6,022 nucleotides of DNA from Pseudomonadota bacterium (lineage in GTDB: Bacteria > Myxococcota > Polyangia > Polyangiales > Polyangiaceae). Where the stretch lies: NCBI GenBank assembly GCA_023419055.1, contig JAEZYO010000392.1, positions 1-6,022 of the forward strand. The letters are read 5' to 3'. This document shows positions 1 through 5,918 of this stretch, one piece after another (within the stretch, counting starts at the first letter, position 1; each line of letters opens with the position of its first letter). Made by a program: the position numbers and the translations under genes. The notes under the pieces are model-generated. The model was given only the letters and a program-made list of their open reading frames with translations. It did not search any database and was not told the origin of the DNA.

Positions 1-934
1 GACGCCGTGGGCCATGGCGGCAGTGACCTGGTACTCCCCCGCCGTCACGATCGTCGTCGTGAGGGTGAGGAAGAGCAGCGTCGTTCCGGCGGCCAGCGTC
101 TGGAGCATGGAGCTCGGGATGACACCGCTGCCGTCCTCGCTCGGGAACGCGCAACTGAAGAAGGCGCTGCCCGGCAGACCATCCAATCGCGCCGAGCTAC
201 CCTGAAGGCAGAAGATCCGCCTGCCGTGCCGCGCGACCATTGAAGAGTGAGGTCGCTCGAACGCGAGATCAGCGGTGTAGCCCCCGCCTGGTACGCGGGC
301 TGCGAGAGCAACAGCACGAGCGGCATGGTGAGCTCCTGTTCGAAGGCGGGGACGTCGCCGCCGCTCGCCTCGAAGAGTGCGCTCTCACCTCCCTTGAAAC
401 TGCCCTCGAACGTCCCCGAGGACTCGTAGAGACCATTCGAGCCTGGCTCGTCAAGGTGACGGTCCCGGCGTGCGGGTAGGTGAGCTCGGCCTGTCCCGCT
501 GGAGCTTCGTCGCACGTGCGAGCTCCGCAAGCACCGCTCGTCTCCATGACACGGGTCCAACCCGACCTCGTGGATTCGTTCATGGACTGCGCGGTGAGGC
601 TGGGAGTCTGGTCCTGAAATCAGCATGACCTGACCCCACTTGGTCAGTGGTTTCTCGCCGCCACTGCCACCCACGCCGGCTGCACTACCGCCACTTCCTC
701 CGCTGTTGTCAGCGCCGCCGTTCGTACTGCCGCCGCCCGTGGTACCGGAACCACTCCCGGCGTGAAGTCGCCCGGCGCGAACGCGTCGCCGCTCGACGTA
801 CCACCGCTCGCTGTATCACCGCTCGCTGTACCACCGCTTGCCTCATCAGCCGAATCGCTGCCGCTTCCACTGGGGCCGCAAGCACCGAGCAACGAGCCAA
901 CCACCACACCCAACCCATACCTCGAAAAGAGCAT
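1..934 (-). pseudogene. Frameshifted myxobacterial-type surface lipoprotein gene, 3' end cut by window edge
   Basis: The ATG at 934-932 opens a lipoprotein signal peptide: M-L-F-S-R-Y, a hydrophobic stretch, then lipobox S-L-L-G-A-C with the Cys at residue 19. A Ser/Gly/Asp-rich linker follows. Coherent protein then continues only by changing frame. The frame of the ATG holds to about 760, where the next frame gives a Gly/Ser/Asn linker ending GGSGGEKPLTKW. Near 610 the first frame returns (SLTAQSMNES...GACGARTCDEAPAG...HAGTVTLTS). Near 440 it shifts again (GSNGLYESS...FKGGESALFEASGGDVPAF). Near 220 it moves to the third frame (RIFCLQGSSARLDGLPGSA...AAGTTLLFLTLTTTIV), which stays open to base 1. 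The pieces join into one plausible lipoprotein of at least about 300 residues resembling uncharacterised Gly-rich myxobacterial lipoproteins. Three breaks fit single-base losses and one a single-base gain. No function is recognised. Assembly error is the main alternative to true decay. Confidence 0.65.
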
Positions 935-1028
935 TAGTTCGTCAACCTGCCTTCCCGGTCGCGAAAAAGTACCAGCTCAGCCTGCTCGCCACCTTCGAGC
1001 GCCACCCCTGACGACGAGATCCGCTGGC

Positions 1029-1057
1029 TTGACAGCATGCGCCAGGGGGTCTCAATA
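1029..1057 (+). promoter_or_regulatory. Possible sigma-70-type promoter for the acyl-CoA dehydrogenase-like gene
   Basis: A perfect TTGACA (1029-1034) is followed after 17 bases by TCAATA (1052-1057), a poor -10 match. If used, transcription would begin close to the preferred ATG at 1064, giving a nearly leaderless mRNA. That could explain why the only purine-rich sequence right before this ATG (AGGGG, 1057-1061) is too close to act as a normal ribosome-binding site. The call rests on the -35 match and spacing only. Confidence 0.22.
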
Positions 1058-1063
1058 GGGGCG

Positions 1064-2179
1064 ATGACGACGGCCCTGAGTCTCCTTGACGAGCTCTTGC
1101 CTCTCATCGCGGAGCAGGAGCGGGACCATCCGGAGACGTATCCGGAGAAGAGCCTTCGCGCTCTGTTCGATGCGGCGATCCTCGCGGGCCCGTTGCCGGA
1201 GGAGCTGGGCGGGCGCGGGATGAAGCTCGTCGATGGCGTACTCGCGCTCGAAGCGATCGCCTCGGCGTCGCCTTCGGTGGCGTTGATCGCGAGCATGCCG
1301 CTGGGGCTCGCCGGGATTTACGGCCTCGGCAGCGAGATCGCGCCCGCGGCGCAGCGAGCCGCCTTCGCCGAGCAGACGTCGCGGCTCGCCGCGGACTACC
1401 GCGCGCAGCGCCTGTACGCGGCCTGCAACAGCGAGAAGGGGGCCGGCGGGTCGCTCGCGGCGACGAAGACGGTGGCTGCGCGACGAGCGGACGGAGCCTT
1501 CGTGCTCTCGGGTGAGAAGATATTGGCGTCGTCCGGGCGGTACGCGGCGACGTTCTTCTCCACCGCGAAGGTGAGCGCCGACGAGCTGCCGGGTGCCGGC
1601 GTCGTCGAGTTCTTCTTCGTCGACGTCGCCTCGGAAGGCGTAGAGGTGCTGGACGACTGGGACGGCTTCGGGATGCGGCCGACCGAGAGTCATACGGTGC
1701 GCTACACCAGCGCGCGCGCCCGAGAGATCATGGGGTTTCCCGACTTCCTGAACCTGGTGCAGCCGCTCGAGTACTTCTTCTGCTTGTTCGCCGCGATCCC
1801 GCTCGGGTGTGCCAGGGCGATCTTGCGCGCGATGGGTTCACCAGCGCCGCAATCGCCGGCGCTGAGGCTCCGGCTCGCCGAGGCGACGATGCGGTACGAG
1901 GCGATGCGCGCCTACCTGCTGCAGACGGCGGAAGGGTTCCGGCCGGCTGCGGGGGAGGCCTACGCGGCGCGTGTGCTGCGGACCAAGACCTACGTCACCC
2001 AGGAAGCGACGAAGCTGTGCGCCGAGCTGTTCGCGCTCGGTGGCGGCAGAAACTATCGCCGCACGAGCTCCGTGGCGCGCACCCTGGCCGATTCGTTCGC
2101 CGGGACGGCCCTGCGACCACCGCTCGCGCTCGCGCTCGACAGACTGGTCGAGAGCTTCTCGCTCGGCGACGCGGAGTAG
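1064..2179 (+). CDS. Acyl-CoA dehydrogenase-fold flavoprotein, substrate unknown
   Basis: This 371-residue protein matches the acyl-CoA dehydrogenase fold, which is usually about 380-400 residues. An N-terminal helical part contains PEELGG (45-50), common at the end of the first helices. The central beta domain carries NSEKGAGGS (122-130) in place of the usual TEPxAGSD flavin/substrate segment, then LSGEKI (148-153) and GFGMRPTES (201-209). A C-terminal helical bundle follows. Family members bind FAD and oxidise the alpha-beta bond of acyl-CoA thioesters in the cytoplasm; related members act as flavin monooxygenases. Near the C-terminus SFAGTALRP stands where many dehydrogenases have the YEGT motif with the catalytic Glu, so residue 346 is Ala. 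The segment between the first two C-terminal helices is also short. A dehydrogenase reaction is therefore uncertain. An in-frame ATG at 1037 would add nine residues; 1064 was chosen because family similarity begins there. The gene is divergent from the lipoprotein pseudogene and no partner is evident. Confidence 0.85.
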   Translation: MTTALSLLDELLPLIAEQERDHPETYPEKSLRALFDAAILAGPLPEELGGRGMKLVDGVLALEAIASASPSVALIASMPLGLAGIYGLGSEIAPAAQRAAFAEQTSRLAADYRAQRLYAACNSEKGAGGSLAATKTVAARRADGAFVLSGEKILASSGRYAATFFSTAKVSADELPGAGVVEFFFVDVASEGVEVLDDWDGFGMRPTESHTVRYTSARAREIMGFPDFLNLVQPLEYFFCLFAAIPLGCARAILRAMGSPAPQSPALRLRLAEATMRYEAMRAYLLQTAEGFRPAAGEAYAARVLRTKTYVTQEATKLCAELFALGGGRNYRRTSSVARTLADSFAGTALRPPLALALDRLVESFSLGDAE

Positions 2180-2302
2180 CCTGCCCAGAGTCAATGTCCG
2201 GCGTTTGCCGTCGCGACAGCGGCTCCGTCGAGTACGAGCTCGACGGGACCATGCGTCGCGTCTACAAGTGAACGTCTCTCGTCGCCTGCCCGCGAGCACA
2301 GC

Positions 2303-3472
2303 GTGTTCGGTTGGTTTTCACGCAAGCCCAAGCGCCCCACGTGGGCAGAAGCAGCCATTTTTGCGCCGCTGAGCCAAGGTGCGCTCGGCGTGATCGAGCG
2401 CTTCGTCGAAGGCCGCGAGATCGCTCCGGGCGAGCTCGTGGTGGTCGAGGGTGAGCCTGCTTCCGAGCTTCACGTGGTGCGCCGCGGGACTCTCGAGGTG
2501 TGCAAGCGCGACCCGAACTCGGGGCGCGAGCATCGGATCGCGTCGCTCGGCGCAGGCGACCTGATCGGCGAGGTGGGCGTGGTCGGTGAGCTGCCGCGCA
2601 GCGCTTCCGTCCGTAGCCTCGGTGCTGGCGAGCTGTGGGTGCTGCGCTTTCACGAGCTCAAGAAGCGCGCCGCGAAAGAAGCCGCCGACGGCCCGCACCG
2701 CAGCGCGTATCACGAGCTCGTCACCTGCGTCGCGCGTCAGATGAGCGTTCGCCTGCGTGACAACGCCGACGCGGCGCTCGTAAGCGAAGTGCGGCGCATG
2801 GCCATGGGTCAGTTCATGGTCAACGTGCTGATCCTGCTTTGCGTCTACGTGATCCTGCTCAGCGCGCTGCCCGCAGTCAGCAGCCGCCTGCCGAGCAGCA
2901 CGTCCTACGTCAGCATTCCGCTGCAGGTGGTGTTCGCCGTTGGCAGCATCAGCTTCATTCGCAGCACCGGCTACCCGCTGCACCTCTTCGGGCTCTCGTA
3001 CCGGCACGCCCTGGGTTCGCTGATCGAAGCCTCGGTCCTGACGCTCCCCTTCCTCGGCCTGGTCACGGCCATCAAGTGGCTGCTCATTTCCGTCGTGCCC
3101 GCCTACGAGGGCGCCAAGCTCATCGAGCACACCGACGTGATGGCGCGCCTGACCGCTCCGGGGATCCCGCAGCTTATCGCCGTGTACGCGCTGTCGAGCA
3201 TCGTTCAAGAGCTGATCGTGCGCTCCGCGATGCAGAGCAGCTTGCAGATGTTCTTGACGGGGCCGCGCGCGCGGAAGCAGGCCATCTTGCTGAGCGCGCT
3301 CCTCTTCGCCGTGACTCACCTGCACATGTCGCCGCTGTTCGCGGCGCTGGCCTTCGTGCCGGGCCTCTTCTGGGGCTTTCTGTACGCGCGCCGCCCCAAC
3401 CTGCTCGGAGTGAGCCTCTCGCACACCGTCGTCGGCGCGTACGTCTTCTTCATTCTGGGTGTGGCGCTCTGA
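2303..3472 (+). CDS. Cyclic-nucleotide-binding domain fused to CPBP (Rce1-like) intramembrane protease; candidate myxosortase
   Basis: This 389-residue protein starts at GTG 2303 with MFGWFSRKPK, a basic start; the ribosome-binding site is weak. Residues about 20-125 form a cyclic-nucleotide-binding domain. The phosphate-binding cassette reads GDLIGEVGVVGELPRSASV (86-104) and keeps the Glu and Arg (E90, R99) that contact the ribose and phosphate in ligand-binding members. A linker leads to about seven hydrophobic segments, near 171-190, 203-219, 237-263, 289-301, 326-342, 345-361 and 371-388. The membrane part has CPBP hallmarks: QELIVR (302-307), the counterpart of EExxxR; THLHMS (338-343); and SHTVVG (373-378). 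Family members are inner-membrane glutamic endopeptidases. Myxosortases, which process MYXO-CTERM proteins, belong to this family and have varied N-terminal domains, so this may be one, perhaps of the MrtC type; I am not certain of that subtype. Oddities: the first motif Glu is Gln, and Gly replaces the Asn expected four residues after the last His. Nucleotide control of the membrane domain is inference. Confidence 0.8.
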   Translation: MFGWFSRKPKRPTWAEAAIFAPLSQGALGVIERFVEGREIAPGELVVVEGEPASELHVVRRGTLEVCKRDPNSGREHRIASLGAGDLIGEVGVVGELPRSASVRSLGAGELWVLRFHELKKRAAKEAADGPHRSAYHELVTCVARQMSVRLRDNADAALVSEVRRMAMGQFMVNVLILLCVYVILLSALPAVSSRLPSSTSYVSIPLQVVFAVGSISFIRSTGYPLHLFGLSYRHALGSLIEASVLTLPFLGLVTAIKWLLISVVPAYEGAKLIEHTDVMARLTAPGIPQLIAVYALSSIVQELIVRSAMQSSLQMFLTGPRARKQAILLSALLFAVTHLHMSPLFAALAFVPGLFWGFLYARRPNLLGVSLSHTVVGAYVFFILGVAL

Positions 3473-3493
3473 GCGTCCACGCTGCTGGCGGCC

Positions 3494-3502
3494 TGCTATG
3501 CT
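3494..3502 (+). promoter_or_regulatory. Possible extended -10 promoter for the DUF4169-type gene
   Basis: TGCTATGCT fits an extended -10 element (TGn followed by TATnnT) and lies 18 bases before the ATG at 3521, in the 48-base gap after the CPBP gene. No good -35 hexamer is visible. If real, the small gene can be transcribed on its own as well as by read-through from the CPBP gene. Confidence 0.3.
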
Positions 3503-3520
3503 CGCGGTGGTGCCCGCGCC

Positions 3521-3715
3521 ATGAGCAACGTCGTCAATCTCAACAAATTTCGCAAGCGCAAGGCCAAGCTCGCGAAAGAGAAGCAAGCTGAAACGAACCG
3601 GCGCCTGCACGGCCGCACCAAAGCCGAACGTCAGCGCGACCTCATCCAAAAGCGCAAACTCGAGACGCAGGTCGACGGAGCTCGCCTCGACCCCGAGCGA
3701 CCCGCCGAGGAATAG
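3521..3715 (+). CDS. DUF4169 family small basic protein
   Basis: This 64-residue, highly charged protein begins MSNVVNLNKFRKRKAKLAK and contains GRTKAERQRD (31-40) and a VDGARL end motif (52-57). The NLNKFRK start, the long Lys/Arg/Glu/Gln helix, GRTKAE and the DG-x-R/L tail are the pattern of DUF4169, a short family best known from Alphaproteobacteria. Its function is not known. There is no signal peptide or membrane segment, so it should be cytoplasmic; a single long charged helix is predicted by eye, and nucleic-acid binding is possible but unproven. It lies 48 bases after the CPBP gene on the same strand. GGTGG (3506-3510) is a weak ribosome-binding site 10 bases before the ATG. The length and start match the family, so the gene looks complete. 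Confidence 0.82.
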   Translation: MSNVVNLNKFRKRKAKLAKEKQAETNRRLHGRTKAERQRDLIQKRKLETQVDGARLDPERPAEE

Positions 3716-3720
3716 CCACC

Positions 3721-3763
3721 CTCGAAGCGGCGAACCCTCCCGCAGCGACACTCGAACCGGCGA
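3721..3763. repeat. Short direct repeat, two 13-base copies
   Basis: CTCGAAGCGGCGA (3721-3733) and CTCGAACCGGCGA (3751-3763) match at 12 of 13 bases, with starts exactly 30 bases apart. They lie directly after the DUF4169 stop codon. Two copies are too few to indicate an array; they could be paired protein-binding sites or chance. Confidence 0.4.
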
Positions 3764-3859
3764 CGAAGCCCTGAGAGCCTTGTCTCCCCGTCTCTCAATG
3801 CTCCCTCGAACAAGTGGAGGGAGATCTCCTCCCCCCGGTGGAAATTGAGGCTTCTGGAG

Positions 3860-3886
3860 CACCGATCGGTTTGCAACCGATCGGTG
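3860..3886. repeat. Nested palindrome: perfect 12-bp stem, 3-base loop; terminator or operator
   Basis: CACCGATCGGTT (3860-3871), loop TGC, AACCGATCGGTG (3875-3886) form a perfect 12-bp hairpin. Allowing a G-U pair, the stem extends about three pairs outward. Each arm contains ACCGATCGGT, itself a perfect 10-bp palindrome, so the site is also two tandem copies of a symmetric sequence 14 bases apart. T-rich DNA with TTTTT (3899-3903) follows about 12 bases later. This suggests either a rho-independent terminator with a rather distant T-tract or a paired operator for a dimeric repressor. Confidence 0.6.
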
Positions 3887-3907
3887 TTCTCTAGTGTCTT
3901 TTTCATC

Positions 3908-3927
3908 GGGGCGGCACGCGCCGCCCC
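3908..3927. repeat. GC-rich 8-bp hairpin
   Basis: GGGGCGGC (3908-3915), loop ACGC, GCCGCCCC (3920-3927) form a perfect 8-bp stem. It lies between the nested palindrome and the large inverted repeat, just after TTTTT, and may be part of the same structured region. No T-tract follows it on the plus strand. Confidence 0.5.
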
Positions 3928-3936
3928 CGCGGAAGT

Positions 3937-4025
3937 GACGCGCTTCGCGATCCTCGAAGGAGGGAAATCCGCCGGGCCCCACGCCACGCGGCCGCTTTCC
4001 CCCGTCGGGGATCGCGAAGCGCGTC
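3937..4025. repeat. 89-base inverted repeat with perfect 17-bp outer stem
   Basis: The left arm GACGCGCTTCGCGATCC (3937-3953) is the exact reverse complement of 4009-4025. Pairing continues inward with gaps: TCGA against TCGG with a wobble, GG/CC, GGGAAA (3962-3967) against TTTCCC (3996-4001), and GCCG (3971-3974) against CGGC (3989-3992). As RNA it would fold into one long imperfect hairpin. It could be a structured non-coding RNA, a dispersed palindromic repeat of the genome, or a small non-autonomous mobile element. No flanking target duplication was seen. Confidence 0.65.
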
Positions 4026-4136
4026 GCGGCGAGCGCACCGGCTCAACCGTTTGTCGCTCTAGCTCGAGGGCTCCTCAGAAGAAAAGCGGCCCTTCACAAG
4101 AAAAGTGACCTAGATGGGTGCTGGACGAACACCCTC

Positions 4137-4330
4137 ATGAGAGTGTCTCGCTCCCCGCAGCTCTCGACCTTCACCATCGCCACCGTTGCGGGTGGCCTGA
4201 CCGGCGCTCGCTCGGGGACGGACGATCCCACGAGCGTTCGCGCGGGCAATTCGTCTGGGGCGGGCGGCAGCGGCGGTTCGGTGACCTCAGGGGCAGGAGG
4301 CGCGCGCTCTCGTCATCCAACCCGCGCAAC
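4137..4330 (+). pseudogene. Relic of a second lipoprotein N-terminus with lost lipobox Cys
   Basis: From the ATG at 4137 the frame reads MRVSRSPQLS, a hydrophobic stretch, GGLTGARSGTDD, then a Ser/Gly linker (GNSSGAGGSGGSVTSGAGG). This is the layout of a myxobacterial lipoprotein start: basic end, hydrophobic core, lipobox, acidic residues, Gly-rich linker. Where the lipid-carrying Cys should be, the codon is CGC (Arg), one transition from TGC. After the linker the sequence turns Arg-rich and loses protein character, and no lipoprotein body follows. The frame is open into the next gene, so a 593-residue fusion is formally possible. I read it as a 5' gene fragment because a full signal peptide begins afresh at 4356. 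The coordinates of its right end are approximate. Confidence 0.45.
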
Positions 4331-4355
4331 AGCTAGACGTTTCGGAAAAGTAGAA

Positions 4356-5918
4356 ATGGCGATCGAGAATCCACGTGCAAAGACCTTCAGCCTACCGCAG
4401 CCGCGCCGATCGGCTGCGCGCGCAAGCCTCGGCGTCGTAGCGTTGCTTGCCAGCGTGAGCCTCGCTGGCAGCGCGAGCGCGAAGCCCTTCATGGACTACG
4501 TGAAGCCGATGCCCCCGGTCGCGCCGCTCAGCTCGAATAGCTGGGGCGTCGCCGGAGTGTTGCCGCGCGACCTGTCCAACGGCATCGAGAGCGCCAAGGG
4601 CGCGGGTGTCCACCCAGAGTATTACTATTGGGACGGGCAGATCATCAGGGCGAAAGATGGCAAGTACCACCTGTTCATGAGCACGTTCTCGGGGAACACG
4701 AACTTCGGCACGAGCTGGTTCGGCTCCGACGCCTACCATGCGGTCAGCGAAAGCAACGTACTCGGCCCGTACCTACGCCAAGGTTACATCTACGACAACA
4801 ACGGGTCGCACAAAGGCCACAACGTCACTGCGCTCGAGTTGCCGGACGGCAAGTACGCGGTCGTCGTCAGCGAGACGGTTCCCTTCACCATTTACACGTC
4901 GAGCTCTCTCGACGGTCCCTGGACCGGGTGCGAACCGACGAGTCAGGTCGGCGCGTCCAACATCAGCCTCGTCGCGCGCCACGACGGCAGGTTCCAGATC
5001 GTCGAGCGCAATGGGACCACCGCGATCTCGGATACCCTCTGCGGTACCTACGTCAAGCAGACGCCGACGTGCGCCTATACCCAGAACGCCGCCGACAGCA
5101 TCTACCCGAAGCGGACCTCGATCCCGAACGTGCCGAACCCGGCCTACACGTGGCAGGAGGATCCGCACATCTGGCGGAGCGGTGGCGTCTATCACGTCAT
5201 CTATTCGGGTTCTGGAGATCGCGTCGGCTGGCACGTGTATTCGACTGACGGCCTGAACTGGGAGGACAACGGGTACGCCTGGTCTCCGCGCGAATACCAG
5301 AAGATCTTCTGTTACGAGGGAACCAACACTTGCAACCAGTGGTACAAGATGGAGCGCCCCGGCGTGGTCCTGCAAGACGGCCACCCCACGCACATCACCT
5401 GGGCCGTAGCCGACGTCGACAAGGACAATCAGGTCCTACCCGGCAGTAATCACGGTACCAAGATCATCGTCGTGCCCTTCGACGGCGTCGCTTTCGATAA
5501 CGACTTTGGTGTCGGCGGCGAAGGCGGTGCGGGGACCGGCGGCACGGAGTCCGGAGGAGCGGGCGGTGCTTCGGGCGGCGCAGGCGGAACGGCCGGGGCT
5601 GGTGGTCTCGCCAATGGTGGTGGCGGAGGCTCGAGCAGCGGCGGCGCGGGAGGCCAGGGGGCAACGGCTGGCGCTTCGACCGGAGCGGGTGGCACCAGCG
5701 CGGGTGGCAGCGTGAACGGCGGCGCAGGGGCACAATCGATGGCCGGGGCTTCGGCAGTCGGCGGCGCCTCAGGCGCCTCGAACGCCGCTGAAAGTACCGA
5801 TAACGGCGGGTGCGGTTGTCGAATCGCAGGCGGGCCAACGCGGTCGAAGTCGCTGCCGATCTTGGCTATCGTCGCTCTGTTCGGCCTCAGACGCTCGAGG
5901 CGCCGAAGAAGCCAATAG
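4356..5918 (+). CDS. Secreted GH43-like five-bladed beta-propeller protein with MYXO-CTERM anchor
   Basis: This 520-residue protein has a Sec signal peptide (basic 17-22, hydrophobic core about 24-37, likely cleavage after ASA at 42). Residues about 86-385 resemble glycoside hydrolase family 43-type five-bladed propellers. Blade-like repeats are YWDGQIIRAKDGKYHLFMS (91-109), HNVTALELPDGKYAVVVS (155-172), SLVARHDGRFQIVE (204-217), QEDPHIWRSGGVYHVIYS (267-284) and MERPGVVLQDGHPTHI (332-347). D93, D269 and E333 are reasonable candidates for the acidic catalytic triad. Such enzymes cut plant- or microbe-type polysaccharides; the substrate is unknown. A Gly/Ala/Ser linker (about 386-480) leads to a MYXO-CTERM signal: CGC (486-488), hydrophobic 500-511, then RRSRRRR. 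This implies export and surface anchoring after myxosortase processing. Cysteines at 192, 229, 239, 319 and 326 may form disulfides. The ATG at 4356 is preferred over the in-frame ATG at 4137 because the signal peptide starts there; GGAAAAG before it is a weak ribosome-binding site. Confidence 0.82.
   Translation: MAIENPRAKTFSLPQPRRSAARASLGVVALLASVSLAGSASAKPFMDYVKPMPPVAPLSSNSWGVAGVLPRDLSNGIESAKGAGVHPEYYYWDGQIIRAKDGKYHLFMSTFSGNTNFGTSWFGSDAYHAVSESNVLGPYLRQGYIYDNNGSHKGHNVTALELPDGKYAVVVSETVPFTIYTSSSLDGPWTGCEPTSQVGASNISLVARHDGRFQIVERNGTTAISDTLCGTYVKQTPTCAYTQNAADSIYPKRTSIPNVPNPAYTWQEDPHIWRSGGVYHVIYSGSGDRVGWHVYSTDGLNWEDNGYAWSPREYQKIFCYEGTNTCNQWYKMERPGVVLQDGHPTHITWAVADVDKDNQVLPGSNHGTKIIVVPFDGVAFDNDFGVGGEGGAGTGGTESGGAGGASGGAGGTAGAGGLANGGGGGSSSGGAGGQGATAGASTGAGGTSAGGSVNGGAGAQSMAGASAVGGASGASNAAESTDNGGCGCRIAGGPTRSKSLPILAIVALFGLRRSRRRRSQ
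5511..5796 (+). repeat. Gly-rich low-complexity linker within the GH43-like gene
   Basis: This coding stretch is built of irregular GGAG, GGTAG and SGGAGG units, giving about 95 residues mostly of Gly, Ala, Ser and Thr. It connects the propeller to the sorting signal and is presumably a flexible spacer across the cell envelope. The GGC-rich repeats make it prone to length change and to assembly error. Confidence 0.7.
5799..5915 (+). other. MYXO-CTERM sorting signal
   Basis: The last 39 residues show the tripartite layout: NGGCGCR with Cys 486 and 488, the hydrophobic segment LPILAIVALFGL (500-511), and an Arg cluster at the very C-terminus. The invariant Cys distinguishes it from PEP-CTERM and LPXTG signals. 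It is the strongest taxonomic marker in the window. Confidence 0.88.

Larger units (their letters stand above)
3716..4136. other. 421-base gene-free interval rich in inverted repeats
   Basis: No open frame here has protein-like composition on either strand; the longer ones are Arg-rich, as expected by chance in GC-rich DNA. The interval instead holds a near-perfect direct repeat (3721 and 3751), a small hairpin with arms 3801-3806 and 3818-3823 beside the palindrome GGAGATCTCC (3820-3829), a nested palindrome (3860-3886), an 8-bp hairpin (3908-3927), an 89-base inverted repeat (3937-4025), and a 5-bp hairpin (4116-4134) just before the ATG at 4137. It probably holds the end of the CPBP/DUF4169 transcript and the control region of the downstream gene. 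A structured RNA is possible. Confidence 0.6.

Noticed and set aside
2318..3982. A 554-codon open frame on the minus strand, antisense to the CPBP and DUF4169 genes
   Set aside because: Its product is rich in Arg, His, Gln and Asp without domains. It mirrors the real genes' codons, a common effect in GC-rich DNA, whereas the plus strand has recognisable domains.
3937..4025. Insertion sequence with terminal inverted repeats
   Set aside because: There is no transposase, the interior is only 55 bases, and no target-site duplication flanks the arms.
3631..4038. Minus-strand 135-codon frame across the dyad-rich gap
   Set aside because: Arg/Ser-rich with no motif, overlapping DUF4169, and much of it is inverted-repeat DNA.
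4093..4116. TTCACA and TAGATG as a promoter before the ATG at 4137
   Set aside because: The spacing is only about 12 bases and neither hexamer is good.
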